From: JAIPEL01 sp050115795
Lineage (GTDB): Bacteria > Desulfobacterota > Desulfobacteria > Desulfobacterales > CAFBRK01
Direction of reading: 5' to 3'
Length of the DNA stretch: 7,749 nt
NCBI GenBank assembly: GCA_050115795.1
Contig: JASFPT010000199.1
Span: forward strand, 1-7,749
Made by a program: the position numbers and the translations under genes. The notes beneath the pieces are model-generated. The model had not been told where the DNA came from and searched no databases. It worked only from the letters and a program-made list of their open reading frames with translations. Of this stretch, positions 1 through 5,995 are shown in pieces (position 1 is the stretch's first letter; every line of letters starts with the position of its first letter).

Positions 1-2243
1 TGAAAATCGTCAATTCGCTGCTGGCCGGAAACCCCCATGACCTCGAGGCCCCCATCAAGGAGTTGAAGGGGATTCGAGACGATTACTTTCTGGGGCCCTC
101 CACCGCGGCCATCGTCAGTGAGGCGGAGGTTCGGGGCATCACCGTCATCCGGCTCGATGACTACAACCTCGTGCAGCTCGGTGAGGGAAAATACCAGAAA
201 CGCATCCAGGCGGCCATGACCTCCAACACCAGCCTGATCGGCGTGGAAACCGCGGGCAACAAACGCCTCACCAAGAACATGCTGGAAGACGCCGGCATCG
301 CGGTTCCCCGCGGCACGGTCATCCGAAAACAAAAAAGCGCCCTGGATGACGCGAACTGGCTCGGGTATCCGGTGGTGGTCAAGCCCCATGACGGTCACCA
401 GGGCAAGGGGGTCACCACCAACATCACCAACGACGAGGAGCTGGTGGCCGCTTTCAAACGGGCCAAAAAGATCAGTGACCGCATCATCATCGAGCAGTAC
501 GTCACCGGAAACGACTACCGGCTCCTGGTGGTGGACGGAAAATTCGTGGCCGCCGCCAAGCGCGTTCCGGCGGCGGTGATCGGTGACGGTCGCCACACCA
601 TCGCCGAGCTGATCGACATCGAGAACCAGAACCCGGACCGGGGCTTCGGCCACGAAAAGCCGATGACCCGGCTGCAGGCATCCTCGGTCACCGAACATCT
701 TCTGGGCAAGGCCGGATACACCATGGAAACGGTTCTCAAAGACGGCGAATTCTTCCAGCTGGAGCTGACCGCGAATCTGTCCACCGGCGGATCGGCCGAG
801 GACGTCACCGACCGGGTCCACCCGGCCAACCGCTTCATGGTCGAACGCATCTCACGGATCATCGGGTTGGACATCGTCGGTGTCGACGTAATGTCCGATT
901 CCCTGAGCAAACCGATCCAGGAAGTCGGTGGCGCCGTCATCGAAGTCAATGCCGCGCCCGGCCTGCGCATGCACCTGGCCCCGGCAAAGGGCCGAAAGAG
1001 AAATGTGGCAAAACCCATCGTCGACATGCTTTTTCCGAAGGGCGCCCCCCACGATATTCCCATTGTCGCCGTGACCGGGACCAACGGAAAGACGACGACG
1101 GTCCGGCTGATCGCCCACATCCTGAAAGGGGTCGGGCACAGTGTCGGAATGACGACCACCGACGGCATCTACCTGCAGAATCGTCTCATCGCCAAGGGCG
1201 ACATGAGCGGACCCCATTCCGCCCGTGTCGTGCTCAGCGATCCGATGGTGGACTGCGCCGTCCTGGAGACCGCCCGGGGCGGCATTCTCCGGGAGGGGCT
1301 CGGCTATAAAATGGCCGATGTGGGGGTGGTGCTCAATGTGCAGTCCGATCACCTGGGTCTCAAGGGGATCCACACCATCGAAGACCTGGCCAAGGTCAAG
1401 TCCGTGGTGGCCGAGATGGTGCGAAAAGGCGGAGTGACCGTGCTCAACGCCGACGATGAACAGTGCGTCAAGATGGCCGCCTACTGCCGGGAGAAGATCA
1501 TCTACTTCTCCATGCGGCCGTCCAATCCGTTGGTTCAGGCGCACCTGGCGGATGAAAACACCGCCGTGATCCACGACCGGGGCTATATCGCCATCGCCAG
1601 CGGGGGCGAGACCGTTCCGGTCGCCCGGGCCAAGGAGATGCCGATCACCGTGGAGGGCCGGGCCCTGTTCAATATCCAGAATGCCCTGGCCGCAACGGCG
1701 GTGGCCCACGCCCTGGGCGTCAAGCTGGAAGAAATCCGCCGAGGCCTCGTCTCGTTTTTCCCGTCACCGTCTCAAACCCCCGGGCGCGCCAATTTTTTCC
1801 CCATCAGGGATTTCGAGGTCATGCTCGACTACGCCCATAATCTGTCGGCCTATCGAAACATCATCGACCTGGTGAAACGGATGGGGCACCAGCGCCGGTT
1901 GTTTGTTTTCGACCTGGTCGGAGACCGCCGGGACGAGGACATTCACCAGATCTGCAGGCTCGTTGCCGAAAACTGCGACCATGCAATCGTCTTTGAAGAC
2001 GAAGACACCCGCGGGCGGGCCCCGGGAGAACTGGTGGATTTGGCCCGCCAGTCGCTTGTCTCGGCGGGTTTCGACGCCGGCAGAATCGAAACGATTCCGG
2101 ATGTTATCGAAGCCGTGGACCACGCCCTAACCATGGCCCGGAAAAGCGACCTGGTGTGCGTCATGTCGGGAAGGGTCGACAAGGTGATCCAACATCTGTA
2201 TGCCGTCAAGGAAAAGATCGAACAGGAGAAAATCGGCGGATGA
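1..2243 (+). CDS. cphA: Cyanophycin synthetase CphA, 5'-truncated by the window edge
   Basis: This enzyme builds cyanophycin in the cytoplasm by ATP-dependent addition of Asp to the backbone and then Arg to each beta-carboxyl. The frame is open from base 3 with no upstream stop, so the gene starts outside the window; a TTG at 63 is internal. The fragment codes for 746 residues, against about 870 for the family, so roughly 130 N-terminal residues are missing. Counting from base 3, the ATP-grasp domain shows VVVKPHDGHQGKGV (around 124-137), GNDYRLLVVDG (from 169) and IEVNAAPG (313-320). The Mur-ligase-like domain follows, with P-loop GTNGKTT at 359-365, then TTTDGIY, ETARGGILREGL, NVQSDHLG, DYAHN (609-613) and GDRRDEDI (640-647). 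The ATP-grasp domain adds Asp and the Mur-like domain adds Arg in characterised CphA. No frameshift or missing motif is visible. cphB follows in the same direction after 358 bp. Identification is firm. Confidence 0.96.
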   Translation, partial: KIVNSLLAGNPHDLEAPIKELKGIRDDYFLGPSTAAIVSEAEVRGITVIRLDDYNLVQLGEGKYQKRIQAAMTSNTSLIGVETAGNKRLTKNMLEDAGIAVPRGTVIRKQKSALDDANWLGYPVVVKPHDGHQGKGVTTNITNDEELVAAFKRAKKISDRIIIEQYVTGNDYRLLVVDGKFVAAAKRVPAAVIGDGRHTIAELIDIENQNPDRGFGHEKPMTRLQASSVTEHLLGKAGYTMETVLKDGEFFQLELTANLSTGGSAEDVTDRVHPANRFMVERISRIIGLDIVGVDVMSDSLSKPIQEVGGAVIEVNAAPGLRMHLAPAKGRKRNVAKPIVDMLFPKGAPHDIPIVAVTGTNGKTTTVRLIAHILKGVGHSVGMTTTDGIYLQNRLIAKGDMSGPHSARVVLSDPMVDCAVLETARGGILREGLGYKMADVGVVLNVQSDHLGLKGIHTIEDLAKVKSVVAEMVRKGGVTVLNADDEQCVKMAAYCREKIIYFSMRPSNPLVQAHLADENTAVIHDRGYIAIASGGETVPVARAKEMPITVEGRALFNIQNALAATAVAHALGVKLEEIRRGLVSFFPSPSQTPGRANFFPIRDFEVMLDYAHNLSAYRNIIDLVKRMGHQRRLFVFDLVGDRRDEDIHQICRLVAENCDHAIVFEDEDTRGRAPGELVDLARQSLVSAGFDAGRIETIPDVIEAVDHALTMARKSDLVCVMSGRVDKVIQHLYAVKEKIEQEKIGG

Positions 2244-2453
2244 TCGCCGGACGAAACGGCGGCGGGAGGCAGCGGCGCTGGAGGTCGCCTGAGCAAGCCG
2301 CGGGGTTGTTGTAACGGGTTTCTGGTTTTCATGGCAGGTGGCCGCTTTGATTTGAGTTGGTTTTGATCGAGGTCGAAGCTCGGGCTCAAGGCATTTTCAG
2401 GCAATTCCATCGGATAAGGCTGCTTTTTCCATAAATTCAGCAGTGGTCAGCCA

Positions 2454-2517
2454 CCGAGAATCCATCTAACGCGGCGAAGCCGCTTTTCATAAAATCGCGC
2501 AGCGATTTTATTCTCGG
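2454..2517. repeat. Nested palindromic element: two hairpins inside an outer inverted repeat
   Basis: Three perfect inverted repeats are nested here. The outer arms are CCGAGAAT (2454-2461) and ATTCTCGG (2510-2517), 8 bp. Inside, GCGGC-GAA-GCCGC (2471-2483) forms a 5-bp stem with a 3-nt loop, followed by TTTT. Next, ATAAAATCGC (2489-2498) and GCGATTTTAT (2502-2511) form a 10-bp stem around GCA. The outer right arm overlaps the second hairpin by 2 bases, so the outer stem and the full hairpin 2 are slightly competing; otherwise the fold is a three-way junction. It could be a dispersed palindromic (REP-like) repeat, a terminator or attenuator pair, or a non-autonomous insertion. The sequence shows only the symmetry; the role is inferred. 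Confidence 0.6.
2471..2487 (+). terminator. Possible weak intrinsic terminator downstream of cphA
   Basis: A GC-only 5-bp stem (GCGGC/GCCGC, loop GAA) is followed directly by TTTT. It lies 228 bp after the cphA stop and within the larger palindromic element. The stem and U-tract are short for a strong rho-independent terminator. The next hairpin (2489-2511), with flanking A and T tracts, could add bidirectional termination. This reading competes with a dispersed-repeat origin. Confidence 0.3.
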
Positions 2518-2601
2518 ACAGCCATCGCCCGCTTCTGCGATGCTCGGCGCGTCACGAAGGGAAAGACAAATCACACGCAAGAAAGGCTGAGTTGGCGGCC
2601 G

Positions 2602-3390
2602 ATGAAAAGAGGACACCTCATACTGATCGGCGGGGCCGAAAACAAAGACGGCGATCGATCCATTCTGGCGCGCATCCTGGAGACCACCCGGGCCGAAAAC
2701 ATCGTGCTCATTCCCACGGCCTCTTCGTATCCGGGCGAAATCGAACGCAACTACTGCGGCGCCTTCAGCGGGTTCGGCATACCCGAAACCCGCTGCCTGG
2801 ACATCCGAAAGGCGCGCGATGCCGACACCGAGGCGCACCTTTCCGCCATCGAAAATGCCGACCTGGTCTATTTCAGCGGGGGCGACCAGGTGCGGCTGGT
2901 CTCCCGGCTGATGCACACCAAGCTGTTCGACCGGATCCGGACGCTTTTCGAGGCCGGCCGGCTTCACATTGCCGGCACCAGTGCGGGCGCATCTGCGGCC
3001 GGCAATCCGCTGATCTACGACGGCGATCGAAAGGGATTTCTCAAGGGCTCGATCCGTTCCATGGCCGGGTTCGGCCTGATCGACGGGGTGACCATCGACA
3101 CCCATTTTTCCGCCCGAAAAAGGCTTGCCCGGCTGTCGCAGTTTCTGATCAGCGGGGGCTGTGCCAAGGGCATCGGCCTGGACGAAGACACCGGGATCGT
3201 CGTCTCCCCCGAAAACGAGTTTACCGTGATCGGCACCGGCATGGTGACGGTGCTCGACAGCGCCGGGGTCACGGGCTCCAACTACGATGCGGTCGGCCAG
3301 GGGGAGCGCCTTCGGTTCAACGACATGCGCATCGGCTTTCTTCCGGCCGGCTCCCGGTTCAGCATCGGAAGGTGGGAGATATTGAACTGA
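2602..3390 (+). CDS. cphB: Cyanophycinase CphB (peptidase family S51)
   Basis: This cytoplasmic serine-type exopeptidase hydrolyses cyanophycin to beta-Asp-Arg dipeptides and so mobilises the polymer made by CphA. The protein has 262 residues, close to the roughly 270 of cyanobacterial CphB. Visible family motifs are LILIGGAENK at 6-15, FSGGDQ at 91-96, the nucleophile elbow GTSAGAS at 125-131 (Ser127), DTHFSARKR from 166 (His168) and GLDEDT from 192 (Glu195). Spacing of Ser, His and Glu matches the known Synechocystis catalytic set. There is no signal peptide, which fits an intracellular enzyme rather than the secreted CphE type. ATG at 2602 was chosen because homology begins at once; the ribosome site is weak (GAAAGG is about 15 nt upstream, GAGTTGG nearer). 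It lies downstream of cphA and converges on hutH. Product assignment is firm, start fairly sure. Confidence 0.95.
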   Translation: MKRGHLILIGGAENKDGDRSILARILETTRAENIVLIPTASSYPGEIERNYCGAFSGFGIPETRCLDIRKARDADTEAHLSAIENADLVYFSGGDQVRLVSRLMHTKLFDRIRTLFEAGRLHIAGTSAGASAAGNPLIYDGDRKGFLKGSIRSMAGFGLIDGVTIDTHFSARKRLARLSQFLISGGCAKGIGLDEDTGIVVSPENEFTVIGTGMVTVLDSAGVTGSNYDAVGQGERLRFNDMRIGFLPAGSRFSIGRWEILN

Positions 3391-3405
3391 CCGGAGGGGA
3401 GGTAA

Positions 3406-3437
3406 AATTTAGAATTGAGAAAGTAGAATTTAGAATT
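3406..3437. repeat. Short AT-rich repeat, three TAGAATT units
   Basis: TAGAATT occurs at 3410-3416, 3424-3430 and 3431-3437, the last two in direct tandem. A longer 11-bp unit AATTTAGAATT is repeated at 3406-3416 and 3427-3437, a 21-bp step. The stretch is strikingly AT-rich against its GC-rich surroundings and starts 16 bp after the cphB stop. It may be a decayed simple repeat or part of a transcript end; no function can be read from it. Confidence 0.6.
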
Positions 3438-3449
3438 TAAAAACCAATG

Positions 3450-3471
3450 GGGTCGGTACGGTGCCCGACCC
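3450..3471 (-). terminator. Hairpin in the convergent cphB/hutH gap, possible hutH terminator
   Basis: GGGTCGG (3450-3456) and CCGACCC (3465-3471) form a perfect 7-bp GC-rich stem with an 8-nt loop. Read on the minus strand, the direction of hutH, a run of five T follows 6 nt after the stem (complement of 3439-3443), then AT-rich sequence. The gap makes it a non-ideal intrinsic terminator. In the plus direction there is no T-run, so it would not obviously stop cphB transcripts. Confidence 0.35.
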
Positions 3472-3491
3472 TGCGATTAGATCAATTATGC

Positions 3492-3507
3492 TCCGATCAG
3501 CATCGGA
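3492..3507. other. Small hairpin in the convergent cphB/hutH gap
   Basis: TCCGAT (3492-3497) and ATCGGA (3502-3507) form a perfect 6-bp stem with a CAGC loop. It has no T-run on either side. It sits 43 bp past the hutH stop and could protect or help end the hutH transcript, but a stem this short may be chance. Confidence 0.3.
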
Positions 3508-3550
3508 ATTCGTGCACTGCAAACGACCCGCCACCCACCACAAACCGCTT

Positions 3551-5083
3551 CTACTTCAGGCTTCCCACGGTCTTTTCCACCGCTTTTACAATCGTCCCGT
3601 CTTTCATCAGCTGCCGCACGGCGGCGATGTCGTCTGCCAGCACGCGGTCTTCTTCCATGTGGGAGACATGGCGGCGGATGGCCCGGTAGGCGGCGCAGGT
3701 GCCCCGGCCGGGCTTTAGGTTGGTGAACAGGTCCAGGGCCTGGGCGGCGCAGAGCAGCTCGATGGCCACCACGTATTCGGCATTGGCGATGATGTCACGG
3801 CATTTTCGGGCGGCGATGGTCCCCATGGAAACGTGGTCTTCCTTGTTGGCCGAGGTCGGAATCGAGTCCACGCTGGCCGGATGGGCCAGCACCTTGTTTT
3901 CCGACACCAGGGCGGCCGCGGTGTATTGGGCGATCATGAAGCCGGAGTTGAGACCGTCGTCGTTGACCAGAAAGGCGGGCAGGCCGCTGAGCTTCGGGTT
4001 GACCAGGCGCTCGATGCGCCGCTCTGAGATATTGGCCATCTCCGAGACGGCCATGGCCATGAAGTCCATGGCCAGGGCCACCGGTTGTCCGTGAAAATTG
4101 CCGCCCAGGAGAAATTCGCCGCTGTCGCTGAAGACCAGCGGGTTGTTGGTGGCGGCGTTCATCTCGGTTTCCACCACCCCTTTGGCATAGTGAACGGCAT
4201 CGTAGCTGGCGCCGTGCACCTGGGGTGCGCAACGGACGGTGTAGGGATCCTGGATGCGGCGGCAGTCCTTGTGGGAAGAGACGATTTCGCTGTCCCGGGT
4301 GATGCGCGATATGTTGTCCGCCGCAGCGGTCTGGCCCGGATGGGGGCGCAGCTGCTGTATTCGGGGATCGACCACGGTGCGGCTGCCCATCAACACCTCC
4401 AGGCTCATGGAGGCGGCGATGTCGATCAGCTTGCCCAGTTGCAGGGCATCGGCAACGGCCAGGGCGCCGATGGACGTCATCACCTGGGTGCCGTTGACCA
4501 GGGCCAGTCCTTCACCGGGGCAGAGCTTCAGGGGCTTTAGCGCCAGGGCCTCGAGAATCTGCCCGCCGGCCATGCGCCGGCCCCGGTAAACACCTTCCCC
4601 TTTGCCGATCAGCAGCAGGCCCATGTGGGCCATCGGGCACAGATCGCCGCTTGCGCCCACAGACCCCTGTTCGGGAATAACGGGATAGACACCTCGGTTG
4701 AGGAAGGTGATCAGCCGCTGGATGCCGGCAAGCCTGCCGCAGGCTCGGCCCATGGAGAGCTCTTTGGCCCGCAGGAGCATCACTCCCCTGGCGGCCGCTT
4801 CGTCCAGGGGACGACCGACACCGGCGGCGTGGCTCATCAACACGTTGACCTGGAGCTTTGCGGCATCCTTCGCCGAGATGGAGACCTCGCTCAGCGCCCC
4901 GAACCCGGTGGTGACCCCGTAGATCGCACGGCCTTCTTTGACCCAGCGGTCGATCAGGCGCGCGGAGCGCTTGACCGCATCGCGGGCCTTTTGGTCCAGT
5001 TTCACCCGGGCCCCGCCGCGGGCGACTTCCTCGAAATCCGGCAGGGTCAAGCGATCCGAACCGATGGTAACGGTTTTTTTCAT
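3551..5083 (-). CDS. hutH: Histidine ammonia-lyase HutH
   Basis: HutH removes ammonia from L-histidine to give trans-urocanate, the first step of histidine degradation. The protein has 510 residues, the usual length. The MIO cofactor triad Ala-Ser-Gly is at 144-146 within GSVGASGDLCP. Tyr55 lies in YGVTTGFG. The substrate-selectivity pair Ser84-His85 (LMSHAAGVG) marks a histidine rather than a tyrosine or phenylalanine lyase. Asn197, Gln278, Tyr281, Arg284, Phe330 and Glu415 (SANKEDHVSMG) match the active-site residues known from Pseudomonas putida HutH, with an offset of one or two. The frame is open upstream to 5314, but homology starts at MKKTVTIG (ATG at 5083), and GAGG lies 6 nt before this ATG; the extension would overlap hutC. 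The gene follows hutC by 52 bp on the same strand and is probably co-transcribed with it. Confidence 0.97.
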   Translation of the reverse strand: MKKTVTIGSDRLTLPDFEEVARGGARVKLDQKARDAVKRSARLIDRWVKEGRAIYGVTTGFGALSEVSISAKDAAKLQVNVLMSHAAGVGRPLDEAAARGVMLLRAKELSMGRACGRLAGIQRLITFLNRGVYPVIPEQGSVGASGDLCPMAHMGLLLIGKGEGVYRGRRMAGGQILEALALKPLKLCPGEGLALVNGTQVMTSIGALAVADALQLGKLIDIAASMSLEVLMGSRTVVDPRIQQLRPHPGQTAAADNISRITRDSEIVSSHKDCRRIQDPYTVRCAPQVHGASYDAVHYAKGVVETEMNAATNNPLVFSDSGEFLLGGNFHGQPVALAMDFMAMAVSEMANISERRIERLVNPKLSGLPAFLVNDDGLNSGFMIAQYTAAALVSENKVLAHPASVDSIPTSANKEDHVSMGTIAARKCRDIIANAEYVVAIELLCAAQALDLFTNLKPGRGTCAAYRAIRRHVSHMEEDRVLADDIAAVRQLMKDGTIVKAVEKTVGSLK

Positions 5084-5135
5084 GGGAGGCCTCGTTTTCG
5101 TTTGCTTTCGGTCCGTTTGCCCTAGCGGGTGCGGT

Positions 5136-5864
5136 TCAAACCAGCGGCCGACGGCCGTTGCCGTCGGTGGTAAATCGCCCGGCCAGTCGGTAGCGCGGTC
5201 CGGGGTAGAAAAAACGGCTTCGGGTCGCCACCCGCTCCTCTGACCAGGTGGTGCGATGCAGCACCAGGCAGGGGGTTTTGCTGTCGATCCGGAGCAGCTT
5301 GCGGGCTGCGACATCCGGGAGAACGGCTTCGATCACATGCTCCACCGCGGTGAGGGGGGAGACGCGGAGCAGGTATTCGCTGGGGGTCAGCCGGGTGAAG
5401 TCCTGATCGAGAAAATGCGGGGCAGCGGCCGGATTGACATACCGGTCGGCCAACTGCACCGGGATGCCCCGGTCGAAATGGACCAGAACCGCGTGAAAGA
5501 CCTCCGAGCCCGGCGGCAGATGCATGTTTTCGGCCACCGCTGCAGGGGCCGGTTCCGCCTGAAGCAGGTGAACCTTGCTGGTGTGTACCCCCCCACGGCA
5601 GCGGATTTCTTCGGCGATGCTCACGATCTCCAGCAGGGCCGATTGGGGCTTTTCCGGCGCCACGAAGGTTCCGACCCCCTGGACCCGGATCAGGCGTCCT
5701 TCGCCGGCCAGCTCCCGAAGGGCACGGTTGACGGTCATGCGCGAAACGTTCAGCGTTTCGACCAAATCATTTTCGGAAGGGACGCGGCTTTCCGGGCCCA
5801 GGCGACCGCTTTGGATCTGCTCCAGGATATGGGCTTTCACCTGTTGATACAGGGGCTTTGTCAT
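5136..5864 (-). CDS. hutC: Histidine utilization repressor HutC (GntR family, UTRA domain)
   Basis: HutC-type proteins repress hut genes and release DNA when urocanate binds. The 242-residue protein has an N-terminal winged helix (about 1-70: PLYQQVKAHILEQI, VPSENDLVETLNVSRMTVNRAL, EGRLIRVQGVGTFV) and a C-terminal UTRA ligand domain (about 75-240). The UTRA tail LVLHRTTWSEERVATRSRFF, then YPGPRYRLAGRF, matches the HutC subgroup and not just GntR in general. Start ATG at 5864 was chosen because homology begins there; the open frame runs on to 5930, but that codon is a TTG inside the predicted operator and at or before the expected transcript start. The ribosome site is weak (CAGGCAG about 10 nt upstream). 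It lies directly before hutH and divergent from hutU, the usual setting for a local regulator. Autoregulation is inferred from the operator placement. Confidence 0.93.
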   Translation of the reverse strand: MTKPLYQQVKAHILEQIQSGRLGPESRVPSENDLVETLNVSRMTVNRALRELAGEGRLIRVQGVGTFVAPEKPQSALLEIVSIAEEIRCRGGVHTSKVHLLQAEPAPAAVAENMHLPPGSEVFHAVLVHFDRGIPVQLADRYVNPAAAPHFLDQDFTRLTPSEYLLRVSPLTAVEHVIEAVLPDVAARKLLRIDSKTPCLVLHRTTWSEERVATRSRFFYPGPRYRLAGRFTTDGNGRRPLV

Positions 5865-5900
5865 TGGGCTCTGCCTGTTGGACGGTGACGCCGGAGCGGC

Positions 5901-5929
5901 TTGACAACCGGACCAAAGTTGTATATACA
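5901..5929 (+). promoter_or_regulatory. Predicted sigma-70 promoter of hutU
   Basis: TTGACA (5901-5906) is a perfect -35 hexamer. After a 17-bp spacer comes TATACA (5924-5929) as -10, four of six consensus positions. Transcription would begin near 5936, leaving a leader of about 60 nt. The -10 lies within the operator, so bound HutC would block polymerase. Confidence 0.7.
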
Positions 5930-5940
5930 AGTTTATACAA
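5919..5940. promoter_or_regulatory. Predicted HutC operator, perfect palindrome plus offset half-site
   Basis: TTGTATATACAA (5919-5930) is a perfect 12-bp palindrome of the type bound by HutC and related GntR/UTRA repressors. A second copy of the right half, TATACAA, occurs at 5934-5940, exactly 10 bp after the first (5924-5930). The 12 bases at 5929-5940 match the palindrome at 9 of 12 positions, suggesting a weaker second site on the same helix face. The site overlaps the -10 elements of both divergent promoters. Binding is predicted, not shown. Confidence 0.78.
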
Positions 5941-5959
5941 TTTGAAGGTGCCCTGTCAA
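5932..5959 (-). promoter_or_regulatory. Predicted sigma-70 promoter of hutC-hutH
   Basis: On the minus strand TTGACA (complement of 5954-5959) is a perfect -35, followed after 16 bp by TATAAA (complement of 5932-5937), five of six matches to the -10 consensus. Transcription would start near 5925, about 60 nt before the hutC ATG at 5864. The -10 is two bases from the hutU -10 on the other strand, so the two promoters overlap face to face. Confidence 0.7.
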
Positions 5960-5980
5960 GCCGATGTTTCCTTTCGCTAT

Positions 5981-5986
5981 CAGGAG
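5981..5986 (+). promoter_or_regulatory. Ribosome binding site of hutU
   Basis: CAGGAG lies 9 nt before the ATG at 5996 and is a good Shine-Dalgarno match. It supports this start over the ATG at 5964, which is in another frame. Confidence 0.75.
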
Positions 5987-5995
5987 TCGCAGAAA

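Larger units (their letters stand above)
2244..2601. other. 358-bp non-coding spacer between cphA and cphB
   Basis: No convincing gene is present: open frames crossing this stretch on the minus strand are antisense extensions over cphA or cphB without recognisable protein features. Base composition falls from GC-rich (2244-2300) to mixed and AT-richer (2310-2440). The 3' half holds the nested palindromic element described separately at 2454-2517. I looked for a promoter for cphB and saw no -35/-10 pair worth reporting. The length of the spacer argues against tight translational coupling of cphA and cphB, though readthrough is possible. Confidence 0.6.

Noticed and set aside
63..65. TTG at 63 as the true start of cphA
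   Set aside because: The codons before it (3-62) continue CphA-like protein (GNPHDLEAPIKELKGIRDDY) without a stop, so the gene begins outside the window.
852..1709. 285-codon open frame on the minus strand
   Set aside because: It is antisense to conserved CphA motifs, including the P-loop, and has no family features of its own.
2437..3105. 222-codon minus-strand open frame crossing the cphA-cphB spacer
   Set aside because: Most of it is the complement of cphB, including the catalytic GTSAGAS region. The part in the spacer runs through the palindromic element and has no recognisable protein signal.
2592..3440. Overlapping plus-strand frame across cphB from a TTG at 2592
   Set aside because: It is in a different frame from cphB, R/H/G-rich without motifs, and is a frame shadow of the cyanophycinase.
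5084..5314. N-terminal extension of hutH to 5314
   Set aside because: The extra 77 residues overlap the 3' end of hutC, show no HutH homology, and would give 587 residues against the usual 510. A start with a ribosome site exists at 5083.
5865..5930. N-terminal extension of hutC to 5930
   Set aside because: The TTG start would fall in the operator and upstream of the predicted transcript start, and the 22 added residues precede a normal GntR N-terminus.
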